Positions 43,116-51,425 of a DNA stretch of 64,000 nucleotides are shown in pieces. Each line of letters opens with the position of its first letter. Position 1 is the stretch's first letter. The DNA lies in the NCBI RefSeq assembly GCF_947494015.1, contig NZ_CANLTL010000006.1, forward strand, positions 186,001-250,000. Direction: 5' to 3'. Under the pieces are notes generated by a model that saw only the letters and a list, made by a program, of their open reading frames with translations, made no database searches and was not told the origin of the DNA. A program made the translations under genes and the position numbers. The DNA is from an uncultured Cellulomonas sp. (GTDB lineage Bacteria > Actinomycetota > Actinomycetes > Actinomycetales > Cellulomonadaceae).

Positions 43116-44687
43116 ATGTCAGCGATGTCGCGGTCCACCCGCACCATCTGGGCCATGGCGGCGGTCGCCGTGGTCAGTCTCGGGGCGGGCCTGGGCCTGA
43201 GCCGGATGATCGTGTCGCCGGCGGAGGCGGCCGCGCAGGCCGCACCCCCCGTGGCCGGCGCGATCACGGTGCCCGTCGAGCGCCGAGTCCTGGCCACGGA
43301 CGTCGTCATGCGCGGCGACGTCGTCTACGAGGACCCGGTCGACGTCGTGCTGGAGACCGGTGACCTCGGTGGGCCCGCCGTGGTGACCGGCGGCGTCCCC
43401 GAGGCCGGCGCCACGGTCGACGCCGGCGCCGTGGTGCTGGAGATCACCGGGCGTCCGGTGATCGCGCTCCCCGGGGCCCTGCCGGTGTACCGCACCCTGC
43501 GCCCGGGGGTGTCCGGACCCGACGTCGTCCAGCTCAAGGAGGCGCTGGTCGCGCTGGGGATCGACCCGGGCGACCCGGCCGACCCCGTCTACGACGCCCC
43601 GACGGCGAGTGCCGTGGAGGCGCTCTACGCCCGCTCCGGGTACCCGGCCCCGACTCCCGGCGAGGAGGTCGAGGCCGGTCTCCGGGCGGCGACCGAGGCC
43701 CTCGACGCGGCCGACGACGGCGTGCGGCTGGCCCGTGCCGATCTCGCGACGGCGTCCCGCGGCGAGGACACCCACGCACGCCGGGTGGCCCTGCAGGCCG
43801 CGGTGAACACGGCCGTGGCGATCCTCGACGAGACGCGCGCGGCGTGCGACGCGGACCCGGCCGTGTGCCGCGGGTCCGACCTGACCGCGGCGGAGGGTGC
43901 CGTGGCGACCGCGGTCGCCGAGCGCGACGCGGGCCAGCAGGCACCGGACACCTCGATGCAGCGTGCCGCGGTGACCGCGGCGGAGAAGGCGCTCGAGCGT
44001 GCCCGCGCCGATCTCGCCGACGCCCGCGCGGACGCGGTGACGCCGCTGCCCGCGAGCGAGGTGGTCTACCTCGCGTCGATGCCGCGCCGGGTCGACTCGG
44101 TGGCGGTCACCCGGGGAGCGACCGTCTCGGGCAGCGCGGCGATGAGCGTGTCCGGCGCGACCCTGCAGGTGCGCGGCTCGATCTCCGACACCGACGCCGC
44201 GCTGCTGGAGGTGGGTGCCCCCGCGACGATCACGCTGCCCGACGACAGCGAGATCCCCGGGACGGTCTCGTCGGTCGGCGGCGAGGACCCCGCCGGGCAG
44301 GACACCCAGGCCGCGGCGGGCCGGACTCCCGTGGTCATCACCCCGGGCGAGCTCACCGAGGAGCAGCGCACCGTGATGCAGGGGTCCAACGTCCGGGTGA
44401 CCATCCCGGTGAGCTCGACGGGTGGCGAGGTGCTGGCCGTCCCGCTGGCCGCGCTGACGGCCGGGCCCGGCGGCGAGGCCCGCGTCGAGGTGCTCGACGG
44501 CGACGTGTCCTCGCTCGTGGAGGTCACCACCGGGCTGGCGGCGGACGGCTTCGTGGAGGTGGAGCCGGTGGACGGCGCGCTGTCCCCGGACGACCGGGTG
44601 GTGGTGGGCCAGGCCGGCGAGGTGCCCGCCGGTGACGCGGACGACGCCGGGTCGCCGGACGAGGAGACCGGCGGGTCGGACGGGTGA
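43116..44687 (+). CDS. Membrane fusion protein with peptidoglycan-binding domain (MacA/HlyD-like)
   Basis: A 523-residue periplasmic-side adaptor: N-terminal transmembrane helix (IWAMAAVAVVSLGAGLGLSRMIV), lipoyl/barrel-sandwich halves (GGVPEAGATVDAGAVVLEITGRPVIAL), a peptidoglycan-binding-1 fold (LRPGVSGPDVVQLKEALVALGIDPGD, about 125-175), a helical hairpin (about 200-310) and a beta-barrel domain. Start ATG 43116 has AGGAGGAGAA. It overlaps the ABC ATPase gene (GTGA). Likely adaptor of the exporter encoded by the next two genes. Confidence 0.88.
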   Translation: MSAMSRSTRTIWAMAAVAVVSLGAGLGLSRMIVSPAEAAAQAAPPVAGAITVPVERRVLATDVVMRGDVVYEDPVDVVLETGDLGGPAVVTGGVPEAGATVDAGAVVLEITGRPVIALPGALPVYRTLRPGVSGPDVVQLKEALVALGIDPGDPADPVYDAPTASAVEALYARSGYPAPTPGEEVEAGLRAATEALDAADDGVRLARADLATASRGEDTHARRVALQAAVNTAVAILDETRAACDADPAVCRGSDLTAAEGAVATAVAERDAGQQAPDTSMQRAAVTAAEKALERARADLADARADAVTPLPASEVVYLASMPRRVDSVAVTRGATVSGSAAMSVSGATLQVRGSISDTDAALLEVGAPATITLPDDSEIPGTVSSVGGEDPAGQDTQAAAGRTPVVITPGELTEEQRTVMQGSNVRVTIPVSSTGGEVLAVPLAALTAGPGGEARVEVLDGDVSSLVEVTTGLAADGFVEVEPVDGALSPDDRVVVGQAGEVPAGDADDAGSPDEETGGSDG

Positions 44688-45493
44688 GACGCTCGGACGT
44701 CGACCCGGGCCGCGCCGACCCGCACCGCGCCGACCCGCACCGCGCCGACCCGGACGGCGCCGCCCCGCCCGGCGCCGACCCGCACCCGGCGCCGGACGCC
44801 CCGGGGGGTGCCTGCGCACCACCGGTACCGGTCATCGAGCTGCGCGGCGTGGCGCGCAGCTTCCCGGGGGACCCGCCGGTCCAGGCGCTGCGGCACGCGG
44901 ACCTGGTGGTCCGACCCGGTGAGTACGTCTCCGTCGTCGGGCCGTCCGGGTCGGGCAAGTCGACCCTGCTGCACCTGCTCGGGCTGCTCGACCGCCCCAC
45001 CTCGGGTGAGTACCTGCTCGACGGGCTCGCCACCCGCGAGCTGACCGAGCGGGACCGGTCGGCGCTGCGCGGCGGGCGGATCGGCTTCGTGTTCCAGTCG
45101 TTCCACCTGCTGCCGCACCGGACCGTGCTGGACAACGTGCTGCTGGCGACCCTGTACAGCGGCGTGCCGCGCACCGAGCGGCGCGACCGTGCGCACGCGG
45201 CGCTGGAGCGCGTCGGCATGAGCCACCGGCTCGACTTCCTGCCACCGGTCCTGTCCGGCGGGGAGCGCCAGCGGGTCGCCGTCGCGCGCGCCGTCATCGC
45301 GTCGCCGCACGTGCTGCTGGCCGACGAGCCGACCGGCAACCTGGACTCGGTGACGTCCGGCGGCGTCCTGGACCTGTTCGACGAGCTGCACGCACAGGGC
45401 CTCACCCTCGTCGTGATCACGCACGACGCGACGGTGTCGGCGCGCGCGCCGCGCTGCGTGCGGATCACCGACGGCGTCCTGCAGGAGGTGTGA
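44684..45493 (+). CDS. ABC exporter ATP-binding protein (MacB/LolD type)
   Basis: A 269-residue ATPase: Walker A GPSGSGKST, Q-loop FVFQSFHLLPHR, signature LSGGERQRVAVARA, Walker B VLLADEPTGNLD and H-loop VVITHD. The first 45 residues are a Pro/Asp/Ala-rich tail built on a 15-bp DNA repeat. GTG 44684 overlaps the adaptor stop; its own end overlaps the permease start (GTGA). Confidence 0.93.
   Translation: MRRSDVDPGRADPHRADPHRADPDGAAPPGADPHPAPDAPGGACAPPVPVIELRGVARSFPGDPPVQALRHADLVVRPGEYVSVVGPSGSGKSTLLHLLGLLDRPTSGEYLLDGLATRELTERDRSALRGGRIGFVFQSFHLLPHRTVLDNVLLATLYSGVPRTERRDRAHAALERVGMSHRLDFLPPVLSGGERQRVAVARAVIASPHVLLADEPTGNLDSVTSGGVLDLFDELHAQGLTLVVITHDATVSARAPRCVRITDGVLQEV
44710..44754. repeat. 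15-bp tandem repeat at the 5' end of the ABC ATPase gene
   Basis: Three copies of CCGCGCCGACCCGCA, the last ending GGA, encoding RADPH-type repeats in the disordered N-terminus. Copy number changes would keep the frame. Confidence 0.85.
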
Positions 45494-46776
45494 CGGTGCT
45501 GCCCGCACGTGCCGGACGCCGGGCCCGACCCGGCGTCGTCGTCCCTCGTGGCGCGCCGCTGGACCGGTTCGGGCTGCGCGACCTGCTCGCGGAGGCGGCG
45601 CACGGCATCGGGTCCCGCCCGGCGCGGCTGCTGCTCACCATCGTCGGCACGGTGCTGGGGATCGGCTCGCTGGTGGTCACGGTCGGTCTGGCGCAGACGG
45701 CGGCGGGCCAGGTCGCCCGTCAGTTCGACGCCGTCGCGGCCACCCAGGTCGTCGTCGAGCCGGCGACCGCGAGGAGCGGAGACTCGCAGCGGACCGTCGG
45801 ACGCATCCCCTGGGACGTCGAGGACCGCCTCGACCGGCTGGCCGGCGTCGAGCAGGTCGGCGCGGTCAGCACCGTGGACATCGGCGCCGCGACCGTCTCC
45901 GCCGTGCCGGTCAACGACCCGTCCGCGCCGGCGCTCACGCCACCGCCGGTGCTGGCCACCACCCCGGGCCTCCTCGACGCCGTTCGCGGCACCATCGCGA
46001 CCGGTCGCTCCTTCGACGCCGGGCACGACGCCCGCGCGGACCGCGTGGTGGTCCTCGGGGTGCGCGCGGCGCAGCGGCTCGGCGTCTTCCGGGTCGACCG
46101 GCAGCCGTCCATCTTCATCGGGGAGCGGCCGTACACCGTGATCGGCATCCTCGGCGACGTCCAGCGCCGCTCCGACCTGCTCGACTCGGTGCTGCTCCCG
46201 GTCGGGACGGCGCGCGCGGACTTCGCCCTGGCCGGGCTCGAGCAGGCGCAGGTGACGATCGCCGTCGGCGCCGGTGCGGTGGTGGGCGAGCAGGCCCCGA
46301 TCGCGCTGGACCCCGCGACGCCGGAGGCGGTCGACGTGCAGGTCCCGCCGCCCCCGTCGGCGGTCCGGCGGGACGTGCAGGCCGACATCAACGCCATCTT
46401 CCTGGCCCTCGGGGCGGTCGCGCTGCTGGTCGGGGGGCTGGGTATCGCCAACGTGACGCTGCTGTCCGTCCGCGAGCGGGTCGGCGAGATCGGCCTGCGG
46501 CGCGCGCTGGGTGCCACGACGCGCGACGTGGCCCAGCAGTTCCTCGTGGAGTCGGTGGTGATCGGCCTGCTCGGCGGGCTGGTCGGCGCGGCGATCGGCG
46601 TCCTGGTGGTCGTGGCGGTGTCGCTCGCCAAGGAGTGGACGCCGATCCTCGACGAGGCCGCCGTCGTCGGCTCCGCGCTGCTCGGCGGCGTGATCGGGCT
46701 CGCCGCGGGCACCTACCCCGCGGTCAAGGCGGCGCGGATCGAGCCGATCGCCGCACTGCGGGGAACCGCGACCTGA
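45490..46776 (+). CDS. ABC exporter permease (MacB/FtsX type)
   Basis: A 428-residue membrane protein with one N-terminal helix (RLLLTIVGTVLGIGSLVVTVGLAQ), a large extracytoplasmic MacB-type domain, and three C-terminal helices with the FtsX motif VREIGLRRALGAT-like VGEIGLRRALGATTRDV and PAVKAARIEPIAALRG. With the lipoprotein, adaptor and ATPase it makes a tripartite-style exporter; cargo unknown. Last gene of the operon. Confidence 0.92.
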   Translation: MTVLPARAGRRARPGVVVPRGAPLDRFGLRDLLAEAAHGIGSRPARLLLTIVGTVLGIGSLVVTVGLAQTAAGQVARQFDAVAATQVVVEPATARSGDSQRTVGRIPWDVEDRLDRLAGVEQVGAVSTVDIGAATVSAVPVNDPSAPALTPPPVLATTPGLLDAVRGTIATGRSFDAGHDARADRVVVLGVRAAQRLGVFRVDRQPSIFIGERPYTVIGILGDVQRRSDLLDSVLLPVGTARADFALAGLEQAQVTIAVGAGAVVGEQAPIALDPATPEAVDVQVPPPPSAVRRDVQADINAIFLALGAVALLVGGLGIANVTLLSVRERVGEIGLRRALGATTRDVAQQFLVESVVIGLLGGLVGAAIGVLVVVAVSLAKEWTPILDEAAVVGSALLGGVIGLAAGTYPAVKAARIEPIAALRGTAT

Positions 46777-46884
46777 AGGCCCCGGCGCGTCCCACCGCGG
46801 CCGGGCCGGGGTCGGGGCCCGTCGCGCTCCGGCACCTCACCCGGACGTGGTGCAGCGGGGCGGTGTCCGGACGGCCCGTGACTG

Positions 46885-46890
46885 TAGTCT
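46885..46890 (+). promoter_or_regulatory. Putative -10 box of a small leaderless ORF
   Basis: TAGTCT, 8 nt upstream of ATG 46899; no Shine-Dalgarno in between. Confidence 0.45.
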
Positions 46891-46898
46891 TCGAAGCT

Positions 46899-47015
46899 AT
46901 GACGGACCTGGTGGTCTTCGGGACCCTGGCGCTGGCCGGCCTCGCCGCCGAGCTGCAGATCTGGCGCGAGGGACGGCGTGGCGCGTCCGGGGTGGCACGA
47001 GGCCCGGCCGGATGA
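46899..47015 (+). CDS. Possible 38-residue membrane peptide
   Basis: MTDLVVFGTLALAGLAAELQ followed by a basic Arg-rich tail. One short hydrophobic stretch (about 4-20) and a positive C-terminus give a small membrane peptide pattern. Nearly all codons end in G/C and a well-spaced -10 box lies just upstream. It fills the gap between the permease and the convergent SDR gene. Its shortness keeps confidence low. Confidence 0.4.
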   Translation: MTDLVVFGTLALAGLAAELQIWREGRRGASGVARGPAG

Positions 47016-47032
47016 CGTCGAGGTGGTCGCTG

Positions 47033-48085
47033 CTACGACCGGCCGGCGTCCTCGGTGGACGAGCGCAGCGCGGCGCCTGCCACCACGGCGGCCAGCGCAG
47101 CCACGCCCGCCCCGCCGACGGCGACCCCGCGCATCCAGTGCCGTCCCCACTTGCCGTGCGTGGCCTCACCCGCCGGCACCGGCGCGAACACGTTGCCGGT
47201 GTGGTCCTGCGGGGACGGCGTCATCGACAGACCGGCGCGGGACATGGCCGGGGCGACGAGCACGTCGTACACCGCCGGCATGAACCTGAACCCGGCCGTC
47301 CACACGTGGTTGGCCAGGCCGACCGACGTCTCGCGGCGCGGGTGGTCGAGCACCCGGACGATCGCGCGGGCGAGCTTCTCCGGCGGGTCGACCGGGATCG
47401 GCGGGCGCCCCTCGCGGCGCGCGTAGCTGGCCGCCTGGGCGTAGATCGGCGTGTCCACCCCGCCCGGGGTGACCAGCGAGACGTGGACGCCGCGGACGTA
47501 GCGCACCTCGGCCTGGAGCGTGCGGGCCAGCCCGTGCAGCCCCCACTTGCTCGTCACGTACGAGCTCATGAACGGCGTCGCGATCTTGCCGAGCAGCGAG
47601 CCCACCAGGACCAGGTGTCCTCCGCCGGCGTCCTTGAAGGTCTGCAGCGCGAGCCGGGCGACGTTGGCCGCACCGAGCAGGTTGGTCGTCACGACCTGGT
47701 CGTAGACCTCCGCGGGGACCTGCTCGAAGGTGCCGTACGCGACGACCGCGGGCGAGTGGACCACGGCGTCGATCCGCCCGTGCCGCTCGAGGGTGACCCG
47801 GAAGAGGTGCTCGACCGAGGAGCGCAGGCTGACGTCCGTGGGGACCACGGACACGCGGCGTGCGGCGTCGCCCGTCGGGCCCGTCGAGCGGCGGCCTGAC
47901 CGGCCGGCCGACCGGCCCTGCGCGGCGGCCCGGCACTCGCGCTCGACGTCGGCCAGCGCGTCCGCGGAGCGCGACGCCAGGACGAGCGTGTCGCCCCGCC
48001 GGGCGAGCGTGACGGCGGTGGCCCGTCCGATGCCGCTCGATGCTCCGAGGACCACCACGACCCTGCCGGTGCTGCGTCGACTCAT
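47033..48085 (-). CDS. Short-chain dehydrogenase/reductase with C-terminal membrane segment
   Basis: A 350-residue SDR: NAD(P)-binding GASSGIG (about 14-20), NLLGAANVARLAL region, catalytic Ser in VLVGSLLGK and YXXXK as YVTSK. Beyond the usual 250 residues it has a C-terminal extension ending in a transmembrane helix (GVAVGGAGVAALAAVVAGAAL). It also has an Arg/Ser-rich insert near residue 55-75 (RSAGRSGRRSTGPTG). ATG 48085 follows GGAGGA. Substrate unknown. Confidence 0.85.
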   Translation of the reverse strand: MSRRSTGRVVVVLGASSGIGRATAVTLARRGDTLVLASRSADALADVERECRAAAQGRSAGRSGRRSTGPTGDAARRVSVVPTDVSLRSSVEHLFRVTLERHGRIDAVVHSPAVVAYGTFEQVPAEVYDQVVTTNLLGAANVARLALQTFKDAGGGHLVLVGSLLGKIATPFMSSYVTSKWGLHGLARTLQAEVRYVRGVHVSLVTPGGVDTPIYAQAASYARREGRPPIPVDPPEKLARAIVRVLDHPRRETSVGLANHVWTAGFRFMPAVYDVLVAPAMSRAGLSMTPSPQDHTGNVFAPVPAGEATHGKWGRHWMRGVAVGGAGVAALAAVVAGAALRSSTEDAGRS

Positions 48086-48298
48086 GCCGGATCCTCCTGA
48101 AGACCTTGGGGTGCCGCCCGGGCGGATCGGCGCCGGGCCGCGCGCGTCGATGCTCGCACCCGGGTGCCGCGCCCGCGACCGGGTGCACCGACCACGGACC
48201 GCCGGTCCGACGGACCCGCCGGTCGGCGATCCGCCGGTCGGGCCTGCCGTGCACCGGACGCGGCGCCGGACGCGGGTCCGCACGCCCTCGGTGAACCG

Positions 48299-48802
48299 GT
48301 GCACCTGCGTGACGCCGTCCCGTCCGATGCGGACCTGCTCGCCGAGCTGCTGCTCGAGGCCTACAACTGGACCGGGCAGCAGCGCATGGGCCACGCGGCG
48401 ATGCTGGCCGACCCGCACGCCCGCCGGTACCTCGACGGCTGGATGCGTCCGAGGGACCTCGGGGTGGTCGCGGTCGACGGTGCCGCGGGCTCCGTGGACC
48501 AGCCGGCGCTGGGCGCGGCCTGGTTGCGCACCACCACCCGGGACAGGCCCGGCTACGGCTACGTGGCCGACGACGTCCCCGAGCTCAGCATGGCGGTGCG
48601 TGCAGGTCGGCGGGGAGCCGGCCTGGGCGGCGCGCTGCTCGCGGCGCTGCTCGACCGCGCCCGCGCGTCGGGCACCCGTGCGGTGAGCCTGAGCGTCGAG
48701 GACGGCAACGACCGGGCACGGGCCCTGTACGAGCGGCACGGGTTCGGCGTGGTGGGGCGCACCGGCGGCTCGGACACGATGCTGCTCGTGCTGGCGCGAT
48801 GA
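48299..48802 (+). CDS. GNAT-family N-acetyltransferase
   Basis: A 167-residue acetyltransferase: VHLRDAVPSDADLLAELL at the N-terminus and the acetyl-CoA-binding motif A as VRAGRRGAGLGGALLAALL, then VSLSVEDGNDRARALYERHGF. Start uncertain; GTG 48299 begins where homology-like sequence begins, while the frame is open to 48164 with an Arg/Pro-rich stretch that does not look coded. Substrate unknown. Confidence 0.75.
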   Translation: MHLRDAVPSDADLLAELLLEAYNWTGQQRMGHAAMLADPHARRYLDGWMRPRDLGVVAVDGAAGSVDQPALGAAWLRTTTRDRPGYGYVADDVPELSMAVRAGRRGAGLGGALLAALLDRARASGTRAVSLSVEDGNDRARALYERHGFGVVGRTGGSDTMLLVLAR

Positions 48803-48848
48803 CGTCGTCCGGCGGTTGACGGCCCGCGCATCTCACCCTCTCCCGGAC

Positions 48849-48875
48849 CCGTCCGTGCCGTGCGGCGGTCCGAAC
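48849..48875 (+). promoter_or_regulatory. SigK-like promoter upstream of sigK
   Basis: CCGTCC-N15-CCGAAC resembles the SigK consensus CCATCC-N16/17-CCGAAT with one -35 mismatch, one -10 mismatch and a 1-bp shorter spacer. It would give a leader of about 105 nt and suggests autoregulation. Confidence 0.4.
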
Positions 48876-48974
48876 CACGCTCGACCCGCCCCATCGACCC
48901 CCCGAGCCCCCCATGACCCTGCTCCTGCCCGCCGTGCCGGACGCCGTGCGGTCCCGCACGCCGTCGGGCTGCGG

Positions 48975-48980
48975 CAGACT
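48975..48980 (+). promoter_or_regulatory. Putative housekeeping -10 box before sigK
   Basis: CAGACT, 7 nt before GTG 48988, fits the leaderless pattern of other genes in the window. Confidence 0.4.
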
Positions 48981-48987
48981 GTCGCCG

Positions 48988-49584
48988 GTGAGCACATCGC
49001 GCGACGGCGCCCTGGACGCGCCCGCCGATGGCGCGCCGCCGACCACCGACGTGCTGCTGGCCCGCGCTGCCGAGGGTGACCAGCACGCGTTCGCGCAGGT
49101 GTACGACGCGCTGTCGCCCGCGGTGTTCGGCACGTGCCTGTCGGTGCTGCGCGACCGCGACCACGCGGCCGAGGTGACCCAGGAGGTCATGGTCGAGCTG
49201 TGGCGGACGGCGGCGCGGTTCGAGGCCGAGCGGGGGTCGGCGCGCACCTGGGCGCTGACGCTCGCGCACCGGCGGGCCGTGGACCGGGTCCGCTCGGTGC
49301 AGTCCCAGCGCAACCGCGACCAGCGCGCCCTCGACGAGCAGGGCGAGCGCCCGTTCGACGTGGTGGCCGAGGAGGTCGAGGACGCCCTGGACCGCGAGCG
49401 CGTGCGGCACTGCCTCGACGGGCTCACGCCGACCCAGCACGAGGCCGTCGTCCTGGCGTACTACGGCGGGCGGACCTACCGCGAGGTCGCCGATGAGCTC
49501 GCCGCGCCGCTGGCCACCGTCAAGTCCCGCATCCGGGACGGCCTGCTGCGCCTGCGCGACTGCCTCGGGGTGATGGTGGCATGA
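48988..49584 (+). CDS. sigK: ECF sigma factor SigK
   Basis: A 198-residue sigma-70 family ECF factor: region 2 (DQHAFAQVYDALSPAVFGTCLSVLRDRDHAAEVTQEVMVELWRTAARF, with RTWALTLAHRRAVDRVR) and region 4 (LTPTQHEAVVLAYYGGRTYREVADELAAPLATVKSRIRDGLLRLRDCL). Sequence, size and the neighbouring anti-sigma and fasciclin genes point to SigK. GTG 48988 gives an N-terminus of about the length known for SigK; an in-frame ATG at 48913 is an alternative. Overlaps rskA by ATGA. Confidence 0.88.
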   Translation: MSTSRDGALDAPADGAPPTTDVLLARAAEGDQHAFAQVYDALSPAVFGTCLSVLRDRDHAAEVTQEVMVELWRTAARFEAERGSARTWALTLAHRRAVDRVRSVQSQRNRDQRALDEQGERPFDVVAEEVEDALDRERVRHCLDGLTPTQHEAVVLAYYGGRTYREVADELAAPLATVKSRIRDGLLRLRDCLGVMVA

Positions 49585-50405
49585 GCGCCGACGACACGGC
49601 CGGCACCCACGGCACCGACGGCACTGACGTGCACGACCTGATCGCCGCGTACGCGCTGGACGCCGTCGACGACGTCGAGCGCCGCACCGTCGAGCGCCTC
49701 GTGGCCCGGGACGCCCGGGCGGCGCAGGAGCTCGCCGAGCTGCGTGCCACGGCGGCCCTGCTGGGCGCCGCGCGGAGCACCCCACCGCCGCCGGCGCTGC
49801 GCGGCGACGTCCTGGGGGCGATCGCGCGGACCCCGCAGGCCGCGGCCGCGGCCGGGGTCGTCGGGCCGGGACCGGCCGACGCGGGCCGCGTCGTGACGGG
49901 TCGGTCGACGCGGCACGCGGACCGTGCCCCGGCCGGCCCCGCACGCCGACCGGGCCGGACCACCACCTGGCTCGCGGTCGCCGCGACCGCGCTGGCCGCG
50001 GCCGCCATCCCCAGCGCGCTCGCGGTGCAGCAGGCGCAGCAGACGCAGCGCGTCGAGGCGCGCGCCCAGGCGGTCACGGACCTGCTCGCCGACCCCGGCT
50101 CGGTGGTCGTCCGCTCGCAGGTGGCCGGCGGCGGCACCGCGGTGGGCGTGCTGTCCGACGAGCGCGCGCTGTTCACCGCGACCGGGCTCGCCGAGCCCGC
50201 CGAGGGGCGCGAGTACCAGCTCTGGGTGCTGCGCGACGGCGAGGCGCTCTCGCAGGGTGTCGTTCCCGACGACGGCGGGCGCGTCGAGGTGATCTCCGAG
50301 GACTACCGGTCCGGCGACGGCCTCGCCGTGACGGTGGAGCCGGCCGGCGGGTCCGAGCAGCCGACCACCGAGCCGGTCGTGGTCCTCCAGCCGGCTCAGG
50401 CCTGA
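49581..50405 (+). CDS. rskA: Anti-sigma-K factor RskA
   Basis: A 274-residue membrane anti-sigma: N-terminal cytosolic domain (VHDLIAAYALDAVDDVERRTVERLVARDARAAQELAELRATAALL, about 17-62), a Pro/Arg-rich linker, one transmembrane helix (TTTWLAVAATALAAAAIPSALAV, about 128-150) and the extracytoplasmic RskA domain (YQLWVLRDGEALSQGVVPDDGGRVEV). It should hold SigK at the membrane until proteolysis. ATG 49581 overlaps the sigK stop. Confidence 0.92.
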   Translation: MSADDTAGTHGTDGTDVHDLIAAYALDAVDDVERRTVERLVARDARAAQELAELRATAALLGAARSTPPPPALRGDVLGAIARTPQAAAAAGVVGPGPADAGRVVTGRSTRHADRAPAGPARRPGRTTTWLAVAATALAAAAIPSALAVQQAQQTQRVEARAQAVTDLLADPGSVVVRSQVAGGGTAVGVLSDERALFTATGLAEPAEGREYQLWVLRDGEALSQGVVPDDGGRVEVISEDYRSGDGLAVTVEPAGGSEQPTTEPVVVLQPAQA

Positions 50406-50490
50406 GCCGCCCCGAGCCCGAGCACGGCCGCTCACACCAGGAGGCCGGGCCTCGACCTGTGCCGTCCCGACGCGGCGCACCACGGACGAC

Positions 50491-50524
50491 GAGGCCCCCG
50501 CTCCGAACCCGGAGCGGGGGCCTC
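50491..50524. terminator. Bidirectional terminator between rskA and the fasciclin gene
   Basis: Perfect 14-bp stem GAGGCCCCCGCTCC / GGAGCGGGGGCCTC with loop GAACCC, in the 140-bp gap of the two convergent genes. Confidence 0.9.
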
Positions 50525-50545
50525 GCGGCTGTGCGCGGTCCGACG

Positions 50546-51241
50546 TCACATCGTCGGCATCAGCACCCCGTCGATGAGGTAGACGGTGGCGTTGGCGGTC
50601 TGCACGCCACCGCACACGACGTGGGCGCCGTTGACCATCAGGGTGTCGCCCTCACCGGTGACCTCGACCGTCCCGCCCTGGACCGTGGTCTGCTCGCCGA
50701 CGACCATGTCGGGGGACAGCTGCCCCGGCACGACGTGGTACGTGAGGATGCTGGACAGCATGTCGGCGTCGGTCTTGAGGGTCTCGATCGTCGCCGGGTC
50801 GATCGCGGCGAACGCCTCGTCGACCGGGGCGAAGACGGTGAACTCGTCGCCGTTGAGGGTGTCGACCAGGTTCACGTCCGGGTTCAGCTCACCGGAGACG
50901 GCGGAGACCAGCGTGGTGAGCATCGGGTTGTTGGACGCCGCGACGGCGACCGGGTCCTGCGCCATGCCGGCGACCGACCCGGGGCCGTCGGGGACGGCCT
51001 CGGCGTAGGCCGCGCAGCCGGGGCCGACCAGGGTGGTGGCGGGCTCGGCGGTCATGTCCTCGTCGGCCATGTCGTCGCCCATGTCCTCGGTCGCCTCGGG
51101 CTCCGGCGTCATGGCCGGTGCCTCCGCGGCGGTGTCCGCGGCGTTCATCTCCTCGGCGTCCGAGCCGCAGGCCGACAGCCCGAGCGTCGCGACGGCCAGG
51201 AACCCGACAGTGGCCATCCGGGTGCGCGTGGTGCTGGTCAT
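50546..51241 (-). CDS. Fasciclin-domain lipoprotein (Mpt83/Mpt70-like)
   Basis: A 231-residue surface lipoprotein: signal peptide with lipobox LSAC, an acidic/Met-rich spacer (about 26-70), then a FAS1 domain ([77 protein letters not shown]). In mycobacteria SigK-RskA control the fasciclin antigens Mpt83 and Mpt70; this gene lies convergent with sigK-rskA and has a near-perfect SigK promoter. ATG 51241 follows GAGGAGGAT. Confidence 0.93.
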   Translation of the reverse strand: MTSTTRTRMATVGFLAVATLGLSACGSDAEEMNAADTAAEAPAMTPEPEATEDMGDDMADEDMTAEPATTLVGPGCAAYAEAVPDGPGSVAGMAQDPVAVAASNNPMLTTLVSAVSGELNPDVNLVDTLNGDEFTVFAPVDEAFAAIDPATIETLKTDADMLSSILTYHVVPGQLSPDMVVGEQTTVQGGTVEVTGEGDTLMVNGAHVVCGGVQTANATVYLIDGVLMPTM

Positions 51242-51318
51242 GGCATCCTCCTCGTCAGTCCGCCGCCGGAGGTCCGGGGCGGGGTGGTCGTCCCGCGTCA
51301 GCGGGACCGTCGAGGGGA

Positions 51319-51346
51319 GTTCGGAGCCGCCCAGGGGCGTGGATGG
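51319..51346 (-). promoter_or_regulatory. SigK-type promoter of the fasciclin gene
   Basis: On the minus strand CCATCC (-35, 51341-51346), 16-bp spacer, CCGAAC (-10, 51319-51324). This matches the published mycobacterial SigK consensus CCATCC-N16/17-CCGAAT at all but one base. It would start transcription about 70 nt before the ATG. Confidence 0.85.
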
Positions 51347-51413
51347 GTGGCCGGGCCGCCGGGCGCCGTCCGCGGCGCCGGGCGGGGAGGCGACGCCCCG
51401 GTGCGCGGACCCC

Positions 51414-51419
51414 TACCGT
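51414..51419 (+). promoter_or_regulatory. -10 box of the 51426 gene
   Basis: TACCGT with a 6-nt spacer to ATG 51426; no Shine-Dalgarno. Confidence 0.5.
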
Positions 51420-51425
51420 GGGCCC

